Shown here one piece after another: positions 1-5,521 of a DNA stretch of 8,926 nt. Position 1 is the stretch's first letter. Each line of letters begins with the position of its first letter. Both the position numbers and the translations under genes were made by a program. The stretch lies in NCBI GenBank assembly GCA_040382215.1, contig JBEIFW010000147.1, positions 1-8,926 of the forward strand. The letters are read 5' to 3'. The notes under the pieces were generated by a model. It made no database searches. It was not told where the DNA came from and worked only from the letters and a program-made list of their open reading frames with translations. This DNA comes from JBEIFW01 sp040382215. Lineage in GTDB: Bacteria; Actinomycetota; Acidimicrobiia; Acidimicrobiales; Ilumatobacteraceae.

Positions 1-2
1 CG

Positions 3-1322
3 AACCTGTACCTCGTCACGGGCCCGGGCAGCCCGTCGGTGCTGTCGAACATGATCGTGTCGATCGAGCAGCACGTCGACTGGGTGGTCGGCGCGATCGA
101 GCACCTGAAGGCCGCGGGGTTGCGCGCGATCGAGCCCACCGAGACGGCGGTGGCCGGCTGGGTGCAGCACGTGAACGACTTCGCCGACATCACGCTGATG
201 CCGAAGGCCAACTCCTGGTACATGGGGGCGAACATCCCCGGCAAGCCGCGGGTGTTCCTGCCCTATGCCGGCGGGTGCGACCGCTACCGGACGACGTGCG
301 ACGAGGTCGTCGCACGGGACTGGCTCGGCTTCGAGCAGCGCGGCCCACAGGGCACGGTGGTCAACGACGGCGTCATCCGCCGCCTGCAGCCCGACGTGCA
401 GATCATGCTCGAGATGCTCGCCACCATGGAGCTGCCCTCGATCGAGACGATGACGGCGCCCGAGGCACGGGCGTTCTCCGAGGCCGGCGCCGCCGTGCGT
501 CCGCCGGGGCCCGACGTCGGTGAGATGGTCGACGGTGAGCTACCGGGCGCGGCGGGCCCGTTGCGGTACCGGCTGTACCGGCCGGCGAGCCCCGGCCCGC
601 ACCCAGTCGTCGTGTACTTCCACGGGGGCGGGTGGGTGTTCGGCTCGCAGGTGTCCGACGATCCGTTCTGCCGGGACCTGTGCGTGCGGTCGGACGTGAT
701 GATCGTCTCCGTCGACTATCGCCACGCCCCCGAGGATCGGTTCCCCGCGGCCGCTGACGACGCGTTTGCGGCGGTGCGGTGGGTGGCCGAGCACACCGCC
801 GAGCTGGGCGGGATCCCCGGTCAGCTTGCGGTCGCAGGCTGGAGTGCCGGAGGCAACCTGGCAGCGGTCGTGGCGCAGCTCGCCCGGGATGCAGATGGGC
901 CGACGATCGTCGGGCAGCTGCTGGTCACTCCGGTGACCGATGGCGCGCTCGACACCTCGTCCTACACGGAGAACGCGGAGGGCTACATCCTGACCCGGGG
1001 CCTGATGGAATGGTTCTGGAACCACTACTGCGATCCGGCGGACCGTCACGATCCGCGGTGCTCGCCCCTGCGGGCCGCGAGCCTCGCGGACCTGCCGCCG
1101 GCGTTCGTCGTCACCGGCGAGTTCGATCCGTTGCGGGACGAAGGCAACGCCTATGCCCGAGCGATGGCGGCAGCCGGGGTGCCGGTGCGCCACGAGCAGG
1201 CGCGAGGGCACACCCACACGTCCCTGACGGCCGTGGACATGCTGCTGTCCGGCGCCCCGGTGCGGGCCCGGATGGCCGAGGCGCTGCGCGGGTTCTTCGC
1301 TGCGGTGCCGGCTCGGGGCTGA
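3..1322 (+). CDS. Baeyer-Villiger-type flavin monooxygenase fused to HSL-family alpha/beta hydrolase (5'-truncated by the window edge)
   Basis: The reading frame is open from the first bases, so the FAD-binding N-terminus lies upstream of the window. The first part matches the end of a class B flavin monooxygenase (BVMO): NLYLVTGPGSPSVLSNM, then IEQHVDWV and a segment running from NSWYMGANIPGKPR to FLPYAGG. After a linker, a complete alpha/beta hydrolase follows. It has the HGGGW oxyanion motif (codons from 621), nucleophile Ser in GWSAGG (codon 843-845), Asp in EFDPLRDEG (codon 1125-1127) and a His in GHTHTS (probably codon 1215-1217). HGGG plus GxSAGG marks the hormone-sensitive-lipase family. 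BVMOs insert oxygen next to a ketone to give an ester or lactone, and esterases then hydrolyse it. Separate neighbouring BVMO and esterase genes are known, for example mymA and lipR in mycobacteria. By inference this fusion performs both steps in the cytoplasm. The substrate cannot be read from the sequence. Confidence 0.88.
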   Translation, partial: NLYLVTGPGSPSVLSNMIVSIEQHVDWVVGAIEHLKAAGLRAIEPTETAVAGWVQHVNDFADITLMPKANSWYMGANIPGKPRVFLPYAGGCDRYRTTCDEVVARDWLGFEQRGPQGTVVNDGVIRRLQPDVQIMLEMLATMELPSIETMTAPEARAFSEAGAAVRPPGPDVGEMVDGELPGAAGPLRYRLYRPASPGPHPVVVYFHGGGWVFGSQVSDDPFCRDLCVRSDVMIVSVDYRHAPEDRFPAAADDAFAAVRWVAEHTAELGGIPGQLAVAGWSAGGNLAAVVAQLARDADGPTIVGQLLVTPVTDGALDTSSYTENAEGYILTRGLMEWFWNHYCDPADRHDPRCSPLRAASLADLPPAFVVTGEFDPLRDEGNAYARAMAAAGVPVRHEQARGHTHTSLTAVDMLLSGAPVRARMAEALRGFFAAVPARG

Positions 1323-1347
1323 CGCCAGCTCCAGCCGTCCCCGGGGG

Positions 1348-1390
1348 CGGGCGGCCGGTCGAGTACCCGAACCTGCCGACCGCCCGACCG
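1348..1390 (+). terminator. GC-rich imperfect hairpin after the monooxygenase-hydrolase gene
   Basis: Starting 26 nt after the stop, bases 1348-1361 can pair with 1377-1390: six pairs closest to the loop (CGGTCG with CGACCG), a mismatch, three pairs, a mismatch, then three pairs. The loop is 15 nt. No T-run follows, as is common in high-GC actinobacteria. The position fits a transcription end, but the loop is large and the two mismatches weaken it. Confidence 0.35.
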
Positions 1391-1427
1391 CGCCCGAGCT
1401 CTCCCACCCCGCACCATCCCTACCGGG

Positions 1428-1445
1428 CGAATCGTCAACGATTCG
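1428..1445. promoter_or_regulatory. Palindromic operator candidate, copy 1
   Basis: A perfect inverted repeat with 8-bp arms CGAATCGT and ACGATTCG and a 2-bp spacer CA. It is identical to the core of the second palindrome except for one spacer base. Arms of this length with a tiny spacer are typical of sites for dimeric repressors such as TetR-family proteins. The regulator is not in the window. Confidence 0.6.
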
Positions 1446-1498
1446 AGCGTGGATCGCGCGGACAGCGATATTCCGTATGCCGTACGTGGCCTTCATCC

Positions 1499-1522
1499 CG
1501 ACGAATCGTGAACGATTCGTCG
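1499..1522. promoter_or_regulatory. Palindromic operator candidate, copy 2 (longer arms)
   Basis: A perfect inverted repeat with 11-bp arms CGACGAATCGT and ACGATTCGTCG around a 2-bp spacer GA. Its inner 18 bp match copy 1 at 17 positions. Centre-to-centre distance to copy 1 is 74 bp, about seven helical turns, so dimers on both sites would lie on the same DNA face. The centre is about 90 bp upstream of the putative transcription start at 1600. A 2-nt loop makes an RNA hairpin role less likely than protein binding. Confidence 0.65.
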
Positions 1523-1587
1523 AATAGGGGTGGGTTTGAGGTCTGCCGAAGGACGGGCATGAGGGTGGCGGCAGGACTCCCGGTTGG

Positions 1588-1593
1588 TACCGT
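1588..1593 (+). promoter_or_regulatory. Putative -10 element of a leaderless promoter (GH84 unit)
   Basis: TACCGT (TAnnnT) lies exactly 6 nt before an ATG at 1600. This geometry places transcription start on or next to the A of ATG. I see no convincing -35 box. The same spacing recurs before 2935 and 4028, which raises the plausibility. Any 6-nt match in GC-rich DNA can occur by chance. Confidence 0.4.
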
Positions 1594-1599
1594 CCGACG

Positions 1600-1668
1600 A
1601 TGGGGCGCGACCAACCGCTCGTCGACGGCACCCCACCCGGCGCACGTCACCCCTGGGCGGCGAGGTGA
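1600..1668 (+). CDS. Possible leaderless 22-codon upstream ORF overlapping the GH84 start
   Basis: ATG at 1600 opens a 22-residue frame (begins MGRDQPLVDG, ends HPWAAR) that stops at TGA 1666-1668. The stop shares GTGA with the GTG proposed as the GH84 start at 1665, the classic 4-nt overlap for translational coupling. The ATG lies 6 nt after a TAnnnT box, so it would be the first codon of a leaderless message. The peptide is Pro/Arg-rich with no recognised motif, so its role, if any, may be only to deliver ribosomes to the downstream start. It could also be fortuitous, since short open frames are common in such DNA. Confidence 0.4.
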   Translation: MGRDQPLVDGTPPGARHPWAAR

Positions 1669-2894
1669 GGATCCGGGGGGTCATCGAGGGGTTCTATGGA
1701 CCGCCCTGGTCGCATGTCGAGCGTCTTTCGTGCATCGACCGCCTCGGCGCCTGGGGGATGACCCACTACGTGTGGGCGGCCAAGGCCGAGCCGCGCCACC
1801 GCGACGAATGGTGGACCCCCTTCACCCCCGACGAGCTCCACCGCTTCGCCGAGTTGGCGCACCGCCACCCGAGCGTGGCGCTCGCCGTCGGCATCACCCC
1901 CGGTCCCGGTGCAACCGCGCCCGCAGTGATCGCCAAACTCACGCCGGCGGTGGCCGCCGGGGCGACAGCGGTGGTGCTCAGCTGTGACGACCTCCCGGCA
2001 CTCGATGACGGGACGGCACATCGCCTCCTCGCGCACCGGCTGCTCGCCGAGCTCAACTGCGACGTGTGGATCGTCCCCACCCACTACTGCGGCGCCGAGG
2101 CCTCGACGTACCTCGAATCGCTCTGTGCCGGCCTCGATCCTGCGATCGAGGTGATGTGGACCGGCCAGTGCGTGGTCAACGATCGTATCGACGCAGCCGA
2201 CGCGCAGCGGTGGGCAGACCACCTCGGCCGCCGACCGCTGTTGTGGGACAACGCACCGGTCAACGACGCCGTGATGCGCGACGCGCTGCACCTCGGCCCG
2301 CTCAGCGGACGCGACCCGGCCCTGCGCGACCGGTGCACCGGGGTGCTGTGGAACCCGATGGAGTTCCCGCTCGCATCGATCGCGATGCTCGCCTCCGCTG
2401 CTGCCTGGTGCGCCGGCGACGACCCGATCGTTGCCTGGCGCGAGGAGGTTCGCCGCCGCGGCTGGTGGGGCCTTGCCGTGGCGACGAGCTTCGCCGGCGA
2501 CGCCCACTGGCCTGGCGAGGAGCCCGGGCCCGCCTGGTGGGAGGACGTCCTTGCGGCGCTGCCCGCCCGGGCCGGCGACGTCGGCCTCGACGAGGGGGTC
2601 CAACCGTGGATCGACGCCGCCCGTGACGGTGCGCGCCTTGCGATCGACGCACACCACCTTGCCGAACGCCTCGTGGCCCGAGGACCCGGAACCGGAATGA
2701 CCGTGCGGCAACTCGGGCTCGCCACCCGCTGGCGCACCTGGCGCCGCGCGCCGGTGCTCACCTTCGGGGCCGGACCACGGGTGCGGCCGGTGCTCAGCCA
2801 GGACGCCCGAGGCGAGTTCGTCGCGACACCGGCCGCAGTCACCACCCGCACATCGCTCGTCGACGCGGCCGTGCATAGCGTCCTCGGCAGTTGA
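1665..2894 (+). CDS. GH84 beta-N-acetylglucosaminidase (O-GlcNAcase-like), cytoplasmic
   Basis: The product (409 aa from GTG 1665) carries the GH84 (NAGidase) signature in order: RGVIEGFYGPPWS at residues 4-16, adjacent catalytic aspartates D108-D109 in SCDDL, PTHYCG at 138-143 (family usually PTEYCG), WTG at 165-167, WDNAPVND at 194-201 and GVLWNP further on. By family knowledge the two aspartates and the WDNxxxND residues serve substrate-assisted removal of terminal beta-GlcNAc. There is no signal peptide, membrane segment or added carbohydrate-binding module, unlike many secreted bacterial members, so the enzyme should act in the cytoplasm. An in-frame TTG at 1584 would add an unconserved Arg-rich stretch. 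GTG 1665 is preferred because homology begins at once and its GTGA overlaps the upstream short ORF. The natural substrate is unknown. Confidence 0.87.
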   Translation: MRIRGVIEGFYGPPWSHVERLSCIDRLGAWGMTHYVWAAKAEPRHRDEWWTPFTPDELHRFAELAHRHPSVALAVGITPGPGATAPAVIAKLTPAVAAGATAVVLSCDDLPALDDGTAHRLLAHRLLAELNCDVWIVPTHYCGAEASTYLESLCAGLDPAIEVMWTGQCVVNDRIDAADAQRWADHLGRRPLLWDNAPVNDAVMRDALHLGPLSGRDPALRDRCTGVLWNPMEFPLASIAMLASAAAWCAGDDPIVAWREEVRRRGWWGLAVATSFAGDAHWPGEEPGPAWWEDVLAALPARAGDVGLDEGVQPWIDAARDGARLAIDAHHLAERLVARGPGTGMTVRQLGLATRWRTWRRAPVLTFGAGPRVRPVLSQDARGEFVATPAAVTTRTSLVDAAVHSVLGS

Positions 2895-2922
2895 GCCACC
2901 GATTCGACTGCGAACCGACTCG

Positions 2923-2928
2923 TAGCAT
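2923..2928 (+). promoter_or_regulatory. -10 element of a leaderless promoter (dienelactone-hydrolase-like gene)
   Basis: TAGCAT is followed by exactly 6 nt and then ATG at 2935, with no Shine-Dalgarno sequence between. It lies in the 40-nt gap after the GH84 stop, so the hydrolase probably has its own start in addition to possible read-through. No clear -35 box is seen. Confidence 0.55.
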
Positions 2929-2934
2929 GCGCCA

Positions 2935-3924
2935 ATGAGCGATGCCCTGATTCGCGCAGCCGCCGAGCTCGACACCGCAGTGGTCGAACCGTTGCGGATA
3001 CCGACCGCCAACCCCCGCAACGTGTTCGAGGCGATGTCGGCTAACGGACCGAGCGAGCGTCTCGAGATCGACGCCGTGCTCGCTGCGCCGATCGATCACG
3101 GCCCGTCCCCGACCGTGGTCATCGTGCCGGGCAGCGCCGGCGTCTCGCCGAACCACGTGAGCCATGCCCAGACGCTGCTCGCAGCTGGGTTCGCGGTCTG
3201 CCTGCTCGACCCATTCGCGGCACGCTCGGTCGTGTCCACGGTGGCCAACCAAGCGCAATACTCCTTCGCAGCGAGCGCCTACGACGTCCTGGCCACCCTC
3301 GCCGTCCTCGGCGTGCACCCGTTGGTCGACCCAACGCGGGTCGCGGCTCAGGGCCACAGCCGCGGCGGCTCGGCCGTGCTGATGGCTGCGATGCGACCGT
3401 TCGCTGCCGCCGTGCCGGGAGCACCGCAGCTCGCCGGTGCATACGCGGCCTACCCGTGGTGCGGCCAGCAGTTCCTCCGACCCGACGCCGGCACCACCGT
3501 CGTGCGGGCGGTGATCGGCGACCAGGACGAGTGGTGCTCGGTGCTGGCGGTCGAGGCGCAGATCCAGGCCATCGCCTTGCGCGGCGGTGACGTGTCACTT
3601 CGGATCGTGCCGGGCGCACATCACAGCTTCGATCGGTTCGAACCGGTGCACGACGTGCCCGAGGCCCGGGTCTCCCCGAACGCGCCGGTCGAGTACCTCG
3701 CCGACGACGGTTCGATGATCGATCCCTACACCGGTAGGGCCGACCCGGCCCGGGTCGACATCGATCAGTTCCGTGCGGCGATCGCAGCGGGCTTCGGGCG
3801 ACGGGGCGCACGGTTGGGCGGCAGCGGTGATCAACCCACCGTGTTTCGCGCCGACATGCTCGACTTCCACCGGCGAGTGCTGGCTCCACTTCGAGCGTCC
3901 GCCGTCGCGCCCGCAATCGCCTGA
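2935..3924 (+). CDS. Dienelactone-hydrolase-like alpha/beta hydrolase
   Basis: A 329-aa soluble protein with an alpha/beta-hydrolase core. A strand-loop VVIVPGSAGVSPNH near residues 61-74 probably forms the oxyanion region. The nucleophile elbow is GHSRGG with S142, the acid is D198 in GDQDEW, and the base is H230 in GAHHSF. Ser-type nucleophile elbow, GxxD and AxHxF resemble the dienelactone hydrolase group, although classical dienelactone hydrolases use Cys as nucleophile, so an esterase or amidase-like role is more likely. The roughly 100 residues after H230 (about 231-329) are longer than in minimal members and contain no motif I recognise. There is no signal peptide. ATG 2935 is chosen because it sits 6 nt after a TAnnnT box. 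It lies 40 nt downstream of the GH84 gene on the same strand, but no shared pathway is evident. Substrate unknown. Confidence 0.8.
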   Translation: MSDALIRAAAELDTAVVEPLRIPTANPRNVFEAMSANGPSERLEIDAVLAAPIDHGPSPTVVIVPGSAGVSPNHVSHAQTLLAAGFAVCLLDPFAARSVVSTVANQAQYSFAASAYDVLATLAVLGVHPLVDPTRVAAQGHSRGGSAVLMAAMRPFAAAVPGAPQLAGAYAAYPWCGQQFLRPDAGTTVVRAVIGDQDEWCSVLAVEAQIQAIALRGGDVSLRIVPGAHHSFDRFEPVHDVPEARVSPNAPVEYLADDGSMIDPYTGRADPARVDIDQFRAAIAAGFGRRGARLGGSGDQPTVFRADMLDFHRRVLAPLRASAVAPAIA

Positions 3925-3952
3925 CGAAACGCGTGATCATTATCGGCGTGCT

Positions 3953-3981
3953 GCGCGCCCTGTGGACGCGACAGGCTGCGC
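3953..3981 (+). terminator. Hairpin downstream of the hydrolase gene
   Basis: Starting 28 nt after the stop, bases 3953-3963 pair with 3971-3981 around a 7-nt loop. There are five perfect pairs next to the loop (CCTGT with ACAGG), one C-C mismatch, one G-T wobble, then four G-C pairs. No T-run follows. It is well placed between two same-strand genes that each have a promoter, so factor-independent termination without a U-tract is plausible. Confidence 0.45.
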
Positions 3982-4015
3982 CGCCTGCCCGCCTCGCACC
4001 CTGATCTGGTCCGGG

Positions 4016-4021
4016 TAGGTT
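4016..4021 (+). promoter_or_regulatory. -10 element of a leaderless promoter (injection-system-type gene)
   Basis: TAGGTT is followed by exactly 6 nt (GGGGAC) and GTG at 4028. The absence of a conventional ribosome binding site and the same spacing as at 2923-2935 support leaderless initiation at GTG. The identical hexamer serves the tRNA-Pro gene on the other strand. Confidence 0.55.
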
Positions 4022-4027
4022 GGGGAC

Positions 4028-5353
4028 GTGCCTGAGGTCACCGCGCTCCGGGCGACGAGACATCCCCATCTGCAGGACCCCAAGCAACGCAGACGAGAAT
4101 CCCATCGCCACTCGCCCAGCGAGCGGGCATTTCTGGCACTGCAGCGCTCGGCCGGGAACCGCGCCGTTCAGCGACTGCTGGAGACCGCGCCCTGCGTCCA
4201 GCGTGCGTGCGAGTGCGGCGGCACGTGTGCCTCCTGCTCACCCGGCTCAGCCGAATCGTTCGACATGGCGCCGACCCTTCAGCGCCAGTCAGGAGGCCCG
4301 TCGTGGCTTCCTTCCTTGCCGAGTTTGCCACCGTTGCCAGGCCTGCCAGCTCTGCCGAGCCTTCCGTCGATCCCATCGCTGGACGACATCCTGAACGAGT
4401 ACATGAACCACCCCCCGGTGTGGGATCCCGCCGACGGCTGCCGGCCGTTCGCGCGTCCGTTCGAGGCTGAGGCGGTGCGCCGGCTGATGCGCACTCCGTT
4501 CCTCGCCGCAATTGCCGTCAAGTTCCGCAACCCGGTCGCGCTCTACCTCTGGATGTTGTACATCGACGGTGGGAGCGGATTGCAGACGTACGGGCCCGGC
4601 GGAGATGTCGCCGCCTCGTTCACCAACTCGTCGACGACTGCGATGGTGAACGGGGCCCTTCTCGATCAGGTCGTCCGTGCGCTCACCGCCACGCCACCGA
4701 CGTTTGCGCCCGGCGCCAACACGGCCAACGTGGCTCTTGCCTCCGTCGTCGATCCCAGCTGGATCGACGATCCGCGTGGCGGGATGGACTTCAGCGCGCC
4801 AACCGAATTGCCTGGCAACATCGCCGGCGGTATCGGAAAAGATCAGCTCACCCAGCAGATCGGTTCGCGTCCTTCGCCGCAGAACGACAGCCGCGAGGTA
4901 ACGGGCGGAGTGACCGTTACGAGACAGTCAGATGGCTCGATGACCGTTGCGAGCCAGTTCGAGTTCCGGGCCGCCGATACCATCGATCTCTGTCCCGGGA
5001 ATCTGGGTGCCAACCTCGAACAGAACTTGACGATCCCGCTCTCGAGGCTCGAGGCGTCCGGGGTTGCCGGTGACGTGCCATTCGAGGTGCATTTCGGAGG
5101 GCCAGCGCACACCAGGACCATTCCAGCTCCTGCGTCGATCCCCGAGCCCACTGCGAGTTCGCAGGGAACCGTGACCGCCTCCCGACTCAACATTCGTCGT
5201 GGTCCCGGACGGTCCCACGCTGTGGTCGGCTACTACAGCAGCGGTGAGAGGGTCAGGATTCTGGAACAGGTCGCTGGCGAGAACATCGGCGGCCACGACG
5301 CGTGGAATCGCACCGATCGGGGCTGGGTGTCCGACCGCTACGTCCGCCACTGA
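4028..5353 (+). CDS. Putative contractile-injection-system-associated protein: leader, LPx repeats, unknown core domain, SH3b
   Basis: 441 aa, function not established. Residues 1-35 are basic and probably disordered. LQRSAGNRAVQRLL (38-51) and VQRACECGGTCASC (57-70, a CxCGGxCxxC that may bind metal) form the N-terminal leader I know from DUF4157-type and other proteins encoded with extracellular contractile injection systems (eCIS). Eight tandem LPx tripeptides (94-117) look like a rigid linker. Residues about 120-360 form a domain I do not recognise, including a hydrophobic stretch 157-178 and a segment LCPGNLGANLEQ then TIPLSRLEASG then DVPFEVHF (321-356). Residues 379-441 are a bacterial SH3 domain (TASRLNIRRGPG, GWVSDRYV), often used to bind cell-wall peptides. 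There is no signal peptide and no HExxH protease motif. By inference it is a packaged effector or an accessory injection-system protein. Codon choice is somewhat less GC-biased than in its neighbours, hinting at transfer. No structural injection genes lie nearby. Confidence 0.7.
   Translation: MPEVTALRATRHPHLQDPKQRRRESHRHSPSERAFLALQRSAGNRAVQRLLETAPCVQRACECGGTCASCSPGSAESFDMAPTLQRQSGGPSWLPSLPSLPPLPGLPALPSLPSIPSLDDILNEYMNHPPVWDPADGCRPFARPFEAEAVRRLMRTPFLAAIAVKFRNPVALYLWMLYIDGGSGLQTYGPGGDVAASFTNSSTTAMVNGALLDQVVRALTATPPTFAPGANTANVALASVVDPSWIDDPRGGMDFSAPTELPGNIAGGIGKDQLTQQIGSRPSPQNDSREVTGGVTVTRQSDGSMTVASQFEFRAADTIDLCPGNLGANLEQNLTIPLSRLEASGVAGDVPFEVHFGGPAHTRTIPAPASIPEPTASSQGTVTASRLNIRRGPGRSHAVVGYYSSGERVRILEQVAGENIGGHDAWNRTDRGWVSDRYVRH
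4307..4378 (+). repeat. Eight tandem 9-nt units encoding LPx tripeptides
   Basis: Eight consecutive codon triplets read Leu-Pro-x (once Ile-Pro-x), with x being S, S, P, G, A, S, S, S. The DNA units are degenerate (such as TTGCCGAGT, TTGCCACCG, CTGCCAGCT), so selection probably acts on the protein repeat, not on the DNA. The repeat joins the Cys-rich leader to the core domain. Confidence 0.85.
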
Positions 5354-5391
5354 CGCCAAGAACTCTCACCCCGGCTGGCCAGGAAATTCGT

Positions 5392-5469
5392 TGGTCGGGC
5401 TGGCGGGATTCGAACCCACGACCTCTTGACCCCCAGTCAAGCGCGCTAACCAAACTGCGCTACAGCCCG
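5392..5469 (-). tRNA. tRNA-Pro (anticodon GGG), CCA encoded
   Basis: On the minus strand a full cloverleaf can be drawn. The acceptor stem is CGGGCTG with CAGCCCG, D-stem GCGC/GCGC, anticodon stem CTTGA/TCAAG around loop CTGGGGG (anticodon GGG after U33), a 5-nt variable region, and T-arm GTGGG-TTCGAAT-CCCGC. The discriminator is A, followed by an encoded CCA (5394-5392). The mature part without CCA is 75 nt. The C1-G72 first pair and G37 next to the anticodon are usual for bacterial tRNA-Pro, which here reads CCC (and CCU). Its 3' end faces the convergent gene ending at 5353, only 38 nt away. Confidence 0.96.
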
Positions 5470-5481
5470 GACAGGGAGGGA

Positions 5482-5487
5482 AACCTA
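5482..5487 (-). promoter_or_regulatory. -10 element for tRNA-Pro
   Basis: On the minus strand TAGGTT lies 12 nt before the first base of the mature tRNA, so transcription would start a few bases upstream of the tRNA with a short 5' leader. It sits in the 52-nt gap after the upstream operon and is the same hexamer as the -10 box at 4016. No clear -35 box is visible. Confidence 0.5.
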
Positions 5488-5515
5488 GCGCACCGGCCGC
5501 CCTGCGCACCGGCCG
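5488..5515. repeat. 12-bp perfect direct repeat upstream of tRNA-Pro
   Basis: GCGCACCGGCCG occurs at 5488-5499 and again at 5504-5515, separated by CCCT, giving a 16-bp period. It occupies the -35 region and just upstream of the proposed tRNA promoter. It may be a small tandem duplication or a site for a regulator. Confidence 0.6.
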
Positions 5516-5521
5516 ATCGCT

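Noticed and set aside
1499..1522. Second palindrome as an intrinsic terminator
   Set aside because: The 2-nt spacer is too short for a relaxed RNA loop, no T-run follows, and a near copy lies 74 bp away, so paired operator sites explain it better.
1647..3020. A 457-codon minus-strand frame opposite the GH84 gene, and a 363-codon one at 540-1631
   Set aside because: Both are antisense shadows that arise in high-GC DNA with strong third-position bias. The plus-strand proteins carry complete family motifs.
4028..5353. Calling this gene a DUF4157 metallopeptidase-like protein
   Set aside because: The leader resembles those proteins, but no HExxH motif or DUF4157 core is present.
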